A stretch of DNA of 64,000 nucleotides from Euglena gracilis (taxonomy: Eukaryota; Euglenida; Euglenophyceae; Euglenales): the NCBI GenBank assembly GCA_039621445.1, contig CP154954.1, positions 10,435,521-10,499,520 of the forward strand, read 5' to 3'. Positions 27,201 to 64,000 of this stretch are shown here, piece after piece. The position numbers were made by a program, and so were the translations under genes. The notes beneath the pieces were generated by a model that saw only the letters and a list, made by a program, of their open reading frames with translations, did not search any database and had not been told where the DNA came from. The first letter of the stretch is position 1, and each line of letters starts with the position of its first letter.

Positions 27201-27277
27201 TCGCCCACGCAGCCACGGGCAGCATGTCCAGCTTCAATTTCATGGAGAGCCTCGGCGGAGAGAACAAGCAGCGGTGA
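15230..27277 (+). CDS. ERLIN: Erlin (SPFH-domain ER membrane protein), 13 exons, complete
   Basis: Erlins are ER-resident SPFH/prohibitin proteins that form large ring assemblies in cholesterol-rich membrane; in animals they act in ER-associated degradation. Exons: 15230-15326, 15642-15736, 16259-16333, 17866-17940, 18358-18415, 19871-19957, 21324-21439, 22571-22665, 23133-23178, 23875-23976, 25630-25688, 26755-26869, 27179-27277 (TGA), about 372 residues. The ATG opens a single hydrophobic segment (residues about 6-20), then EGHVG, the near-invariant [42 protein letters not shown], a long charged helix, LTPEF and [10 protein letters not shown]. Animal erlins are about 340 residues; the extra length is mainly in the helix. 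Introns 1-3, 6, 9, 10 and 12 are GT-AG. Introns 4, 5, 7 and 8 are not, in the model that keeps conserved residues. Exon 12 can start at 26755 (AG) or 26770 (element end). The junction 18415/19871 could instead be 18417/19873. A homologue of animal ERLIN1/2; I cannot assign the paralogue. Confidence 0.93.
16193..16246. repeat. TTTGTGA heptamer array
   Basis: Five or so units of TTTGTGA directly upstream of the acceptor of Erlin exon 3. Confidence 0.85.
17470..17815. mobile_element. Second copy of the GACTGACTGGTTTT family
   Basis: Shares GTGACTGACTGGTTTTT, the C/G-tract block, GCGCCGAAGGCGCC-type hairpin and AAAATTTTTGGCC with 28946-29414. Ends were not resolved. Lies in Erlin intron 3. Confidence 0.5.
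17949..18357. mobile_element. Introner-like element forming Erlin intron 4
   Basis: Left end GAGGCCTCTTTTAAAGG and right end TTTTTTAAAAACGATGCCTG resemble the CAGGCTTCTTTTTAAG terminus at 12302. Flanking octamers are GTGTGGGC (17941-17948) and GTGCGGAT (18358-18365), 5 of 8 alike. Intron 17941-18357 starts GT but ends CTG. Confidence 0.6.
18930..19080. repeat. TTATTTGGGG repeat block, copy 2
   Basis: GGTGCGTTATTTGGGCACCC, the G tract, TTATTTTTACACGGAAA and CCAAAGGAAACC align with 5165-5265. Lies in Erlin intron 5. Confidence 0.5.
20040..20475. repeat. AATAATAAACCCCCC palindromic repeat cluster
   Basis: At least six direct copies of AATAATAAACCCCCC, ending in a perfect-looking hairpin (AATAATAAACC then GGGGGGGTTTATTATT). 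The same motif forms a hairpin at 3462-3545, and a related TTATAAACCCCCC version fills 24130-24480. Between units is the phrase GACTTCNGGNGTCCAAATAA, also seen at 3490. Confidence 0.6.
21212..21293. repeat. AAATGAAATTG array
   Basis: About seven imperfect 11-bp units upstream of Erlin exon 7. Confidence 0.85.
22285..22513. mobile_element. hAT-like MITE with exact 8-bp TSD
   Basis: Starts CAGGGATTTTTTTAAG and ends CTTAAAAAAAACCCCTG. The octamer GTGTGGTT occurs immediately before (22277-22284) and after (22514-22521). Its core shares the GGCGCC/TAGCACTTTTCGC sequence with the copy at 13662. Lies in Erlin intron 7. Confidence 0.88.
22674..23132. mobile_element. Introner: element forming Erlin intron 8
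   Basis: Begins CAGGGCGGCACGGGAA and ends CCGGACAGCCCTG, an inverted-repeat pair. Octamers GGCGCGGG (22666-22673) and GGCACAGG (23133-23140) match at 6 of 8. Removing 22666-23132 gives a continuous Erlin frame ([12 protein letters not shown]). The right end belongs to the same family as 27066-27151. Confidence 0.75.
24120..24490. repeat. TATAAACCCCCC palindromic repeat cluster
   Basis: Repeated ACCTATAAACCCCCCC blocks separated by CGGCCGACCAACCAAACCGG, with an inverted GGGTTTATAAGTGGGG at 24459. It resembles the 20.0-kb cluster in layout. Lies in Erlin intron 10. Confidence 0.55.
25697..26769. mobile_element. Possible introner spanning Erlin intron 11
   Basis: Starts CAGGGCCG right after octamer GTTCCGGC and ends GGGCCCTG before GGGCCAGA (4 of 8 alike). 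Removal from 25689 to 26769 keeps the frame. A canonical acceptor at 26753-26754 also keeps the frame and adds five residues, so this case is not decisive. It contains unrelated repeats. Confidence 0.4.
26543..26705. repeat. TTTCCGCAA minisatellite
   Basis: Nine- to ten-bp units of CCGCAATTT with T-tract length variation, in Erlin intron 11. A related stretch lies at 62165-62260. Confidence 0.9.
27066..27151. mobile_element. Short MITE, CAGGGCTGTACG family
   Basis: Left end CAAGGCTGTACGAAAATCC and right end AGGCTTTCCCGTCCAGCCCTG are inverted repeats. Flanks TTCCTCCC and CTCGCCCC match at 5 of 8. Only 86 bp, inside Erlin intron 12. Related internal sequence (GGTGGTGGGTGGGGGTC) recurs at 12840-12970, 18115-18185 and 53480-53575. 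Confidence 0.6.
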
Positions 27278-27752
27278 CCCCCGTGGAAATTGTCTGCACG
27301 CACACTCGACGTCACCGCTGCCAATTTTCTGGTGCCAGGCCTTTGGTCGACCAGCGTTTGGAGGAGCTCATCAAGTTTTGGCCAGCGCCACCTTTCCTCA
27401 ACCCGTTTTTCGACGCCTTTTTTTGGCCAATTCTTGGCCGCTTTTTCAAATCTTCAGAACAAAAAGGTTCAAAACATTGAATTGAGCTCCAGCTGACTGT
27501 ATTTTGGTTTGGCTGGAGATGGCCAATTTGGCCAAAGCTGGGCTCAAAATAATTGCGCAATCATCATCCAAAATGCCGCAAAATTAAGCAGACATTCCGA
27601 GACCGAAAATTGAAGCCGCTAAACCGTCCTATCCCACGATTTCTTCCCCATTCCCCGCAGATATGCCCAATTTACGCCACCACATTTTTACAAAAATGTC
27701 CAAAAAAAAACAATTTTTTATGAAAATTGTTCAATTTTTTTATTTTTTTTAG

Positions 27753-28824
27753 TGCCTCGCCGCGCCGGGCCACAGGCCTGACGGCGTGGGGCTGCCTTGC
27801 GGGACCTCCTGGAAAATGGGGGGGGCACAAACTGGTGAGGACATCGGGGAGACTGGTGGGCCCCCGGTTTACACCGCAATCCCGCCGAGCAACATGGGAA
27901 AAAATGGCCGCCGCGTGTTTGTCCGCCTGGAGTTTTGGGTCCCAACGGCTGTCCCACTTTTCACGGACTGAGAGGGGAAAAACGCAGGGGCAATTTGGGT
28001 CAACCACCGCCTGCAAATTCGGCCCAAAAAGCCCTCGAGGCGAACCAAAAAGGGACCGTTTGAGCCGGCATGACCTCGCAAGAGTTACCTCGCAAAGTAC
28101 GGAGCCCGAGGTGTCTCAAAAAAAAATTCGTTGCCAAAAAGTCGGCAAAGCCGGCCTTAGTCTGTGGCAATTCGGGGTTTCGGGGCCCGAGGTGCCGCTC
28201 AAAAAAATGTTGTGTATACCCACTGCCTCCTCCAACGACCGTTTTCAGGAGCGACCAGGGAGGAAGGGACACTGAGGGCGAAGCACGCAGACCTTGAAAT
28301 TGAGGTGTGCCGCAACCCTGTCCCTCTCCAATAAAAAATGTGCTTTCTGGCTTTTCAGTTAAATCCTGGGTCAACGTTGGTTCGATGCCCGGTCCTTTTA
28401 CCACCCATGGAAAGTTGAAGCCCAGAAAAAAAATGCGGGCGCCTTAATCCCTTTCAAAAGGGCCTCAAAAAATCTTTAAAAATGCGACATCTGGGGTACT
28501 GGGCCAGGGGAGGCCTCCGCTTTTGCCACTGGCCAAAAAGAATGGCAAATTCAATGGAATATAGGGGGGGAAATCCGAAAAATTTTGGGGGCGGAAAGCG
28601 GCACAATGGCCGCTCTTGACTCACGCACCCCCCACAGGGGGAGGGGTCCGGAGCCCAACGCCAGTCAGGAAATTCTGGGGAACCCCCAAAGGATTTGGCA
28701 GCACACCTCGAGGGGACGGTCCGGGAATTCTGTCTGTCTGAACCATCTGCGCACTACCTTCCACTCGGCGCAGTTTCAGTATTTGCCGGCGTTTTGCATG
28801 TGCAGGCCTACCGCAAAGCTGATT
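27753..28824 (+). CDS. Candidate plus-strand exons of an unidentified gene
   Basis: Three GC-rich open segments have exon-like borders. 27753-27834 follows a long T-tract plus AG and ends at CTG|GTGAGG. 28249-28304 lies between TTTTCAG and GAG|GTGTGC and encodes TREEGTLRAKHADLEIE. 28638 to about 28824 follows CCCACAG and encodes a segment with LAAHLEGTVREFCLSEPSAH and LGAVSVFAGVLHVQ. The phase leaving 28304 matches the phase entering 28638. No family is recognised, and I found no convincing start or further exon, so this may be a gene remnant or chance. Confidence 0.3.
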
Positions 28825-28945
28825 GTTGCCCACTTTTGGGTCAACAGGGGCTATTTTTCCCAAACCCCAAAAAATTTTGGCCCCTTTCTGGACCATACAA
28901 TTTTTTAACCACCACCCCGGGTGGTCGGTCACACTCCGGTCCAGT

Positions 28946-29414
28946 CAATTGCACTAAGCACTGGCCGACCTCCCGCGGGGGGTGGGGGGGGGGGGTGAGT
29001 GATAGGTTTTTTTCAGAGTGACTGACTGGTTTTGGCCCGGACTCCCTCCCCCCCCCGGGGGGGTGGGGGGTTCGGCCAGGAGTGGGCAAAAGTAACCCCG
29101 GCGCCGGAGCGCCGGAAAAAATTTTTGGCCTAAAATGTCCTAAAGTGGCTGGCAAGTGTCCGTTTTTTCTGAGTGTGGGTTAGTGACTGACTTGTTTTTT
29201 TTAAAAAAAAGTGGAGTGACCCCCCCGGGGGTCAGAAAAATTTTTATGCTCCGGTCACTTTGGACAAAAAAATTCCTCTGGCACCAGGGTCACCCAAGCC
29301 ACTTTTGCCCACCCTTGGTCGACCCCCCAGGGAGGGGGGTCCGACCCAAAAACCAGCCAGTCACTCTGAAACTACCAGTCAGTCACCCCCCCCCGGCCAG
29401 TGCTGAAGCAATTG
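28946..29414. mobile_element. Inverted-repeat element, GACTGACTGGTTTT family
   Basis: CAATTGCACTAAGCACTGGCCG at the left and, reversed, CAATTGCTTCAGCACTGGCCG at the right form terminal inverted repeats. Internal GTGACTGACTGGTTTT also occurs near 17560-17790 and, reversed, near 49222-49240, so at least two further copies or fragments exist. No clear TSD. Confidence 0.6.
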
Positions 29415-30112
29415 TCTGTTCTGGACACTTCTGCTGTTTCGTCTGACTGACCCCCCCCGTAAAAGCCAGTCCCGAGGGATGGAGACAAACATGGTAAGTG
29501 TCCCAACTCAACCAGGTGATGGAACCAGGCTGAAATTAACCAATTGACGAGGTGGGAGGGTTTGGAGCTGTGGAGTGCATGTGGCCTCAACGGGGGAGGG
29601 GGCACCGCCCGGATGGCTCTGTAAACCCAAAATATCTTCAAAAACCCGTCTACGGGGGAAAAGAAACAGAGAAGTAGATTCTTGCACCATGTTCTTGGAA
29701 CACAACCAGGCTTTTGCTCAAATACACTGGGGTAAGTGCTGTGCGGGAAGCCCACCCCCACCCACCATGGTACCCGCTCAAAGAAAACTCCTTCGGCGCC
29801 GAGGAGCCAAAAGAAAATTCTGGCCTAAAAATCGGTGCCACCGGAAATGCGGGGGGGGGGTCTAACCCCGGGGGGTGGTCGACCCACCAGTGTATCAAGT
29901 GGTGTCCACCCCCTCTGGGTAAAAAAAGAATGGCGCAAAGCACCGAAAAAAAAAATAAGGGGCTTCAAAAAGAGTCCAAAATAGGTGATGATTTTCTCCA
30001 ATTTGACAAAAAAAACAAGTGAAAAAGACATAAGTCTGCCGGCTCCAAGGAAGGGAAAAAAATCTTCGTTCTATGGGAGGTCACCGGAGGGGGGTGGTCT
30101 GAACCCTCTCCC

Positions 30113-30595
30113 TTGGGTGGAGTGTGGTCGGAGGCCCCGGTATATGCAGGACCCACAAACGTGGTGGCCGACGCGCTGTCCAGGTATGCATACCCAGCCA
30201 CGTCCGCACTAGTGGACGTAAGTGTTCATGGCAGCGAAATGGCCGGAGAGGAGGTGGGGAAAATGATTGCACAAGAGTTGTGCGAACACACCTTGGTGGG
30301 TTTGGTCCAACGAGGAGGGGTGGTGGCAGTCCCTGCTGTTTGATGGTGAGTGGCCCAGGACAAGTGGTGTTCACCGTGCTGGCCACCCCCGGGCTGCCGG
30401 TCGACTCCGCGACCGCCGAGTCCCTTCGTGGCGAGGGCCCCGGGTGGTCCTCGCCGGTGTGGAGGACCTTCGACATGGGGGGGTGGCGTTTCCGGGGTGG
30501 GGCCTGCGCTTTCTGCGGGGGTTGGTGGGCTCAAGTCAACCCCCGTTTTTTTCAGCCAGGTGGTTTCCCCAAACCCAGCCGGCGCGTAGGATGAA
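30113..30595 (+). pseudogene. Ty3/gypsy pol remnant: RNase H end
   Basis: An open segment contains TNVVADALSRYAYPA, the motif that closes the RNase H domain of Ty3/gypsy polyproteins, followed by about 45 further residues. The reading frame is lost near 30343. Another frame from about 30350 encodes VFTVLATPGLPVDSATAESL, which I cannot assign. No reverse transcriptase, protease or integrase motif is adjacent, and no long terminal repeat was found. It is on the opposite strand to the integrase remnant at 32.3-33.6 kb, so the two are either from different insertions or from one inverted element. Confidence 0.55.
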
Positions 30596-32347
30596 TTGTT
30601 TTTTCGACGGTTTCCGAAATTTTGGTGAATAACGAAAATTCTGCCGAAAAATCTCACTTATCTCTCTCTTTCTTCAGTCGCCCTCTTGCACACCTTGAAG
30701 GCAAAACCAACCAACAGACCAACCCACCGAATCCTGAAACTTTTTCAGAGCAATCACACTTGTGGAAACTTGTGAGAGTGTCTGAATGTGATGGAAAAAA
30801 CAACCTGGGAGTGGGGCAAGGAGTGGAAGACGTAGAGGGCGGTGGTTATTGGAGAGGCGGTGGTGTTAGGGCTCCTTCAATACAGTTGACTTCAATGGAT
30901 TCAATGACCAACAATGCGAAGTCCACCAACAATATAATCCACACTTCAAAATCCACCAAAAATGTAAGAAATGTTCAAATTCCAATTCAAAGTATTCCTT
31001 CTTTGCAAAGTATTGGGGAAAACCCATCAAGTTCTGTAAAAAAAAAGAATTTGAAGACGCAAAATAACTTGACCCTCTTCTAATTTCTATCGCGTGTTTC
31101 TATAACTGATTGGCTGTCACCCGCGTCTTTGAAATTTGAACTTTCTGGGAATTTTTGGCTGCCGTCGAAAGCCGCGGCCGGCACCCCCTCCCTTGTGTCC
31201 TTATTCGGACACCAAAATTTGCCCCCCCCTGTTCATCAAAAAAAGAGGGAGGAAATCCTCCATTCGGCACTCTTTCACCCAAAGCCCATGTCCCACACCC
31301 ATTCTCCCTTGAACCAACAAACGGGAGAAAAACTTCAGGAACTGTGGCTTTCAAGTGCCTTCAAACCCTTGGGAAAGATTCGGTTCACCAACCAATGAAT
31401 GTTTGGCTGCCCCCCCCCCTGCTTCTCACTGGTGGAATGAAGGTCTTCACCAACATCCACCACCACCTTTTTTTAATGGGCGGGGGATTTTTGTTAAAAA
31501 AAAATTGGTGTGTGCCCCCCCCCCGTCCTCTGGTCGAGGGGAATTTTGGTTCAAATTCGACAAGCGTCCCCCCCCTCCTCCTCAGGCCGGGCCACCCCCC
31601 TCGGGCCGGGGGGGTTTTTTGTGAAAAAAAGAAAGCGCGCCCCCCCCTCGTCCCGGCGGGATTTTTGTCAAAAAAATCAAGCTCCCCCTCCCCCCCTCCT
31701 CGGGCCGGGAGGATTTTTGTCAAAAACTCTGTCCCATTAACAAACCGAGTGGGGGCTCATAGTGTGACCATGGACTCCCAACCACAGTGTAATCCACTAT
31801 CATCCACACATCCAAATGATTTGAGAAAGAACCCTTATCACCACCGCGTGTGCTTGCGAGGGAGACGTGACGGAAACGCGGGGTAAGTTTGCGGGAGGTG
31901 AAGGAAAAGGGACAGCGGACAGCAAAATATAGAAAATGGGTGGCGAATATACTGGAGTGCCTCTTCGCACTCCCTGCCTCCTTGCGTGGCCTTTTTCTGC
32001 CTTTTTTCATTCTCCTTGGCAGTCTCTTGTTCTTGCTTGGACTTGGACATTCCCTCCTCCAAAAACACGTGCGCATTTGCGCACGCGCGCACACACGCAC
32101 ACACACAGACATGCAAATCTGTATTTTAAATTTTAAAGATGGAAAAAACAGCACTTTGCCTTCGTTCAATCTTTAATCAAGGCCTCCTAGCTCACTCAAG
32201 AGCTTATGGCCCACGGTCAATTTTTAGTTCGGACATTACGTCCACTTTCACTTTTTTCTCACGACAATATTTCGCAAACTCTTCACTGAATCTGTGAATG
32301 AAATTTCCAGCTGGTTCCCAGGTTTCCTCCCCGTCCTCACATCCGAC

Positions 32348-33640
32348 CTAATTGGTCAAAAATTTCCATTTTCCATCTTTTCCTTTCCGGTGCCTAAGAA
32401 TTTTTTCCACCTCCCACTCATCAGGTAATACCTCTTCTTCTTGTTTGGTCCGTTTATAATTAAAAAGAGGCATCCCTTTACCTTCCACTTGGGTTTCTCG
32501 ATACTCCTTCAAAAAACTGCTATGAGCCTTTGTCTCCACCCCAGGTTTTATTTGAACGACATAACTCCGTTCCCCTTCTCTACCCTTCACGACCACAGGT
32601 CCCACCCACCTAGAGTCAAGCTTCTCACCCGACCCTTCGGGTTTCCTACACCAAACCGTCGTCCCTACCTTTAGGGGTTCCATTTCTTTCCTCCCCTTAT
32701 TTATCCTTGCCACCTCCTCCTCATGTTTTTTGTTAAGTATTCTAGCCACCCTCCCATCAATTTATTGCATCCTATGGAAAAACTCCACCGAATCCTCACA
32801 TTCTCTGGGTGGTTGGTAGGGTACCCCTGCCAATGGTCTTTCCCTTCCATGGAAAATTTCATATGGGCTGAACCCGCTATCCCCCTTTACGTCGTGAATT
32901 CGGTCCAAAACTTGGGGTAAAACCTCAACCCAATTAATTTTTTCCTCCACATACAATTTCCTCAACACCTCCACAACCTGTTGTCCAGCTCTCTCAACCC
33001 TCCCGTTTGCTTGGTGGTGGTATGCTGGTGGATATGCTTGTCTAATCCCCAAAAATGCACCCAGATTTTTCCACCAAGTGCCTGTAAAATGGCTCCCTTG
33101 AGGACTCGAAATGACCGAGGGAACCCCAAAAGGCCTCCACTTATTTTATACCATTTCCTTAGCCAACATGGCACAGGTTAACCCCTTACCCTGGCATGTA
33201 ACCCCGCAATACAACCTGAACGCATATCTACCCAAAGGGCTAGGGTGTAATACTCCCCCCATCGTGTGAAACCATTGACATTCGAAACAAATCGATGGCA
33301 ACACTTGTCATTAGTGCAGGAGGTATGGGTGTGAACTCGATCGGGCCATTCAAACTCTCCCCCCTCACACTCGCCTGGCATTTGGAACAATTTTTGCTGC
33401 AATTTTGGTTGAGCTGCTTTGCAGCCTTTTCATCAGCCCAAACAAAACGGATTGCCATGTGTTTCCAAATGGGGGTGGAAGATGGAAACCGCTTTAGAAA
33501 TGAACTCTGCTGGTTTGTTTGCAAAGTTTTGCAACCCGTGACACCAGTCACAGGCGTGAATCTTTGCGGAGTACACGGACGACAGACTTTGTTGCCAGGC
33601 TGCCAGGCAGGTTTGCAACTGAATGGTGTCTGGCATGTTG
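32348..33640 (-). pseudogene. Ty3/gypsy integrase remnant with truncated chromodomain
   Basis: Read on the minus strand: Cys-rich segment with CSKNCSKCQ (HHCC-like zinc region, about 33.5 kb), SVAIDLF (first catalytic Asp), then AYHHQANGRVERAGQ (catalytic Glu), GFSPYEIFHGRERPL, a GPY/F-like segment RWVGPVVVKG and finally VEKILRHRKGKDGKWKF, which resembles the start of a chromodomain but stops at TAG (about 32348) before the usual aromatic end. The copy is dead. At least two frame changes lie between 33.4 and 33.15 kb, and in-frame TAA codons sit near 33147 and at 32762-32764. The second catalytic Asp is replaced: PSVISSPQGSHF stands where SDxG is expected. Reverse transcriptase and gag were not found to the right, and I could not delimit LTRs. 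Confidence 0.8.
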
Positions 33641-36476
33641 TCATGAGTCTTAGGGCTGGAGGTTTATGGAAACCAGGGAGAGGAGATTGCACAAGCAGGG
33701 TTTGACCAAACGAGGAGAGACGGCCAGCCCTTAAACTTGGGCACTGAGAGCAGGGGTGGTTTCCAAAGAGACCGGACACGCTTGTGCTGAGGCTGATTAC
33801 ATGGATGGAAGCCAAATGCATCGGGTCAAACATCGACCCGGCGTTGGTTGAGAACGACCGCCTTCTGGTTTACCCCCCTTCCACACGGCTTCTGACTGTG
33901 GAGACCACCGTTGCCTCCTCCGGAGGCATGTTGCCGACCCCGAAGGAAGAAGAGCCAGAAAAAAAGAGGTGGTTTGGGCATTTTGTCTGAATTTAAGCAA
34001 AAACTGCAGCTTTTCAAAGGAAAAAATGCTGTAAAACTCTTTCAAAAAACAATTAAAAAGGCCTTGATTTTTTCAGAACTTGGAGGACTCCTTCCGAAAA
34101 CCACCCAAATTCTTTCGATGGCTGCCACCAGCTGCTGAAACAAGCGTTTCTCCATCCCTATCTTGAATCACTTCTTCGTCAGCCTTCCCCAAACCATGAT
34201 TTTGGACCACCAAAACTGTTGGGTTCCAGGAGGAGGGCCCTGGGAGGTGCTTTTGTTCCTCCTAAAAAATCAACCTCAGGTTTTTGGCTGTTTTTTCGGG
34301 ACAGTAACAAAATATCACCTCTACCGCAGCTCACCTGGCCTGGCAACTGACACATGCGTTCCACTGCTGTCCCTGCAGATGACCTCTTCACCATTGGCCA
34401 GGGGGGAAATTGCCGCCTCCTCATTGGAGAGGAGGGTGTCCACCTCCTGCTCAAATGCCAGGCGGGTTTCCGCCTGCTCGGATGCTTGCCGTCCCGGCGC
34501 AGCAGCCACAGCTCTCTTTCAACCTGTCCCGCCCAACTTTCAAGCATTGTGCCGCCAACACCGACCACCGACACAGACACTTCGGGACACCAAAACATCA
34601 CAACCATCACAACCCATTGCGACACCAACAAGCTCCACGCAGGTTTCCGCCCAAACCACATCTGGGGGGAAACCCACGCAAAATAAAAGCGGATTAGTCG
34701 GATAACCGCCTACTGCTATCGTTCAATAACGCCTCAAAATCCCCTCCCTCTCCCCCAAATTTATTCATTAACAATTTCACGTGATTACCGAGTTCTGGAG
34801 GTTTCAGCACGTTCCCACTTCCCTCTCCCACGTGTCATCCACAAACACGAACTCTTCTCGTTCTCAAACCCTTCTGTTTCAAACCCTCGGGTTTCCGCCT
34901 GAAAGATCCCAGCTCACCCACTTCATTCAAATGCCATGTGTGCTGCATCCCCACCCCGACACAACACCATCCACCAAACAAAATAAAAATCCAACACGCC
35001 CACCCATTCTGGTCAGTTGTGCTTGAACCTTTCTAATGTTTCATGCATTCATGTGTGCAGAGATCCGCCTGGAAACGGTATTACAAAAACTTCCAAAAAA
35101 AGTCGTGTTCTGTTTCTGCACCGCCTCAAACAAAAAAATTTGAGGATCTCTCAGCAGGGGTTGACAGGTGGGAAAAAAATGTTCAGTTTTGTGTGGCCCA
35201 GCTGTGTCATCGGCAGGGAACTTGTGCGGTGACAAATTAAGGACACCACGCACTCAAACCGCACCCCATTTCAGTTCATCTTGGCCCCAAGCTTCTTCTC
35301 AAAGTTCTTGAACTTGTGATGGCAAGAATGATGTTGAAGCCTTTCCCAACATCGCTGTTCCGGATAGCAGCACAGGCAACCACGCCCCCATCCCTCCCGC
35401 GCCTTCCTGGTCCAACTGTCATCCCGCGCTGCCAAATGATACGGTGTGGTGCACAGCCCAGGAGGAGGGGGATGCTGGGGAGCTTGTAAACCAATCAGGA
35501 CACCCGGGGCAAGCACACACAGCACACACCTCGTTACGGAATCAGCACTGCTTTACGCGGTAAACCGCCTAACCTCATTTTCTCCTTTATTCCCAGGCCA
35601 GTCCCCTCCGTTAGGGCAGCATCTCTTCATCATAAAAACAAATTTTGCGCGGTTTACCGCCTAAAACATCCTTTCCAGAAATTATTGCATCTTTTTGGGC
35701 AGTGTTGTGTGTTCACCTCCCCCATCACTGGACCTCGGGACTCACGAGGTGCTCAAAAATGGGCGGGTTGCTTAGGCGGTTGCCTCTTCTTCACCTGCAA
35801 CACCGTGTCACCCCCCCCCCTCCAAAGGGGGGGTCCGGCAGCATCTCCAAACAACCGGGGCTCCGGAGGCCAGGTGTTCTCCAGCTGTTTTCTGTGTTTC
35901 AAAATTTTAAGGCGTTCCAGGGGGTGTTTTCCAAAACCCCCCCTAAAACGACCATAAATTTTCAAAATCGCCATTTTGTCAAAATGCCCAAAATGGACCC
36001 CAAACGACCCAAATTTTTGTGCTGGTGTCACCCTCTCAAATTTTTGAGCACAAAACGGTGGGGTATCGTAAGCGGAAACCCGCGCACCTCAAACGCACAG
36101 AATTTGAAAAAAAAATTGGGCAATTAGCGCCGCCTAAGACTTTGTGATTCTGTTTTTATCGGCCGAGTTGTTGGACATCTCCTGACATGAATATTCTCAA
36201 GTAGGTGAGATTTACTGTAACGTGTTGGACAATCTATCCTGACATGAATATTCTCAGAATGGTCGAGCTTTCCTTTATTTTATATTAGCTCGGATGCCTG
36301 TGGGTGGTGTGCATGGGTTGGGGGGCTCGTGGGTTTCCCCGCCTTAAGCTTGCTGTCTGGAAAGGGATACTTTTGTTCCCACAGATGGTTCTCCACCACC
36401 ATTTCGGGTTTTTGTTCATTTGGACTGTTGGGCTGTTAAGCACGTTGCCCAAAAAACGCTGCACAAATGCTTGCAC
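33641..36476. other. Interval without a supported gene
   Basis: Contains the weak minus-strand exon candidate at 34.4 kb and several copies of a palindromic GCGGTAAACCGCC-like motif (34695, 35557, 35650, 36125, partly diverged), perhaps ends of a decayed element. Otherwise only low-complexity sequence is visible. Confidence 0.4.
34370..34510 (-). other. Candidate minus-strand exon, weak
   Basis: The minus strand is open over a protein-like stretch including ETRLAFEQEVDTLLSNEEAA and ends near a CAG|GTGAGC donor-like site. It could be a 3' exon of the large minus-strand gene, part of the neighbouring retroelement, or chance. An AG inside it allows a second reading frame, which weakens the case. 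Confidence 0.2.
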
Positions 36477-36578
<102 letters not shown>

Positions 36579-36628
36579 CAAGAATGGATGAATGAATGAA
36601 ATGATTGCACACAACAGGTTTGGGTCAC

Positions 36629-64000
<27,372 letters not shown>

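Larger units (their letters stand above)
27278..32347. other. Repeat-rich interval after Erlin
   Basis: Apart from the weak plus-strand exons, the 28946 element and the RNase H remnant, it contains C/G tracts, A-rich low-complexity DNA and a block at 31470-31735 of about four imperfect 60-70 bp units with GGATTTTTGTCAAAAA. No RNA gene was recognised. Confidence 0.5.

Noticed and set aside
30622-31083. Plus-strand 153-codon Ser/Asn-rich frame
   Set aside because: Low complexity, A-rich, no motif and no exon borders.
35271-35330. Minus-strand end KFKNFEKKLGAKMN plus stop as a terminal exon
   Set aside because: Codon use looks plausible but two other frames are equally open and no donor-acceptor partner was found.

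Overview
This is an intron-rich nuclear genomic window from a eukaryote. Short GC-rich exons, mostly 50-250 bp, lie in long introns full of microsatellites, poly-G/poly-C tracts and small inverted-repeat elements. The protein families, exon texture and element-derived introns suggest a microalga or related protist, perhaps of alveolate (dinoflagellate/chromerid) grade. The sequence alone does not fix the species.

Layout. 2-14341 (+): the last 16 exons of a Ku80 gene (XRCC5 family, non-homologous end joining); the 5' part lies outside the window. 15230-27277 (+): a complete 13-exon Erlin gene (SPFH/prohibitin-domain ER membrane protein). 27278-36628: mostly repeats, with a weakly supported plus-strand exon series (27753-28824), a Ty3/gypsy RNase H remnant on the plus strand (about 30.1 kb) and a decayed Ty3/gypsy integrase with truncated chromodomain on the minus strand (32.3-33.6 kb). 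36629-61499 (-): at least 29 exons of a large, helix-rich protein that I cannot name, with a cluster of Arg-Arg-x-Ser sites near its N-terminal third and charged helices at its C-terminal end. 61500-64000: repeats only, dominated by a long TGCG array.

The most interesting signal is in the introns. Many contain, or consist of, 80-460 bp elements with short terminal inverted repeats, often starting CAGG, and 8-bp target-site duplications (TSDs), features of hAT-superfamily non-autonomous elements. Several TSDs are exact (12302, 22285, 42182, 43432, 55142). At several exon junctions no frame-compatible GT-AG intron keeps the conserved protein. Removing the element plus one TSD copy, or cutting right after a terminal CCTG, restores the frame, and in Ku80 and Erlin also the expected alignment length. 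These look like introners that create introns on insertion and are spliced at partly non-canonical borders. Introners are known from several algal lineages; whether this hAT-like set has been described I cannot tell.

Ku80 and Erlin are adjacent and co-oriented but functionally unrelated. Comparisons with other Ku80 and Erlin proteins are from general knowledge of the families, not from a search.
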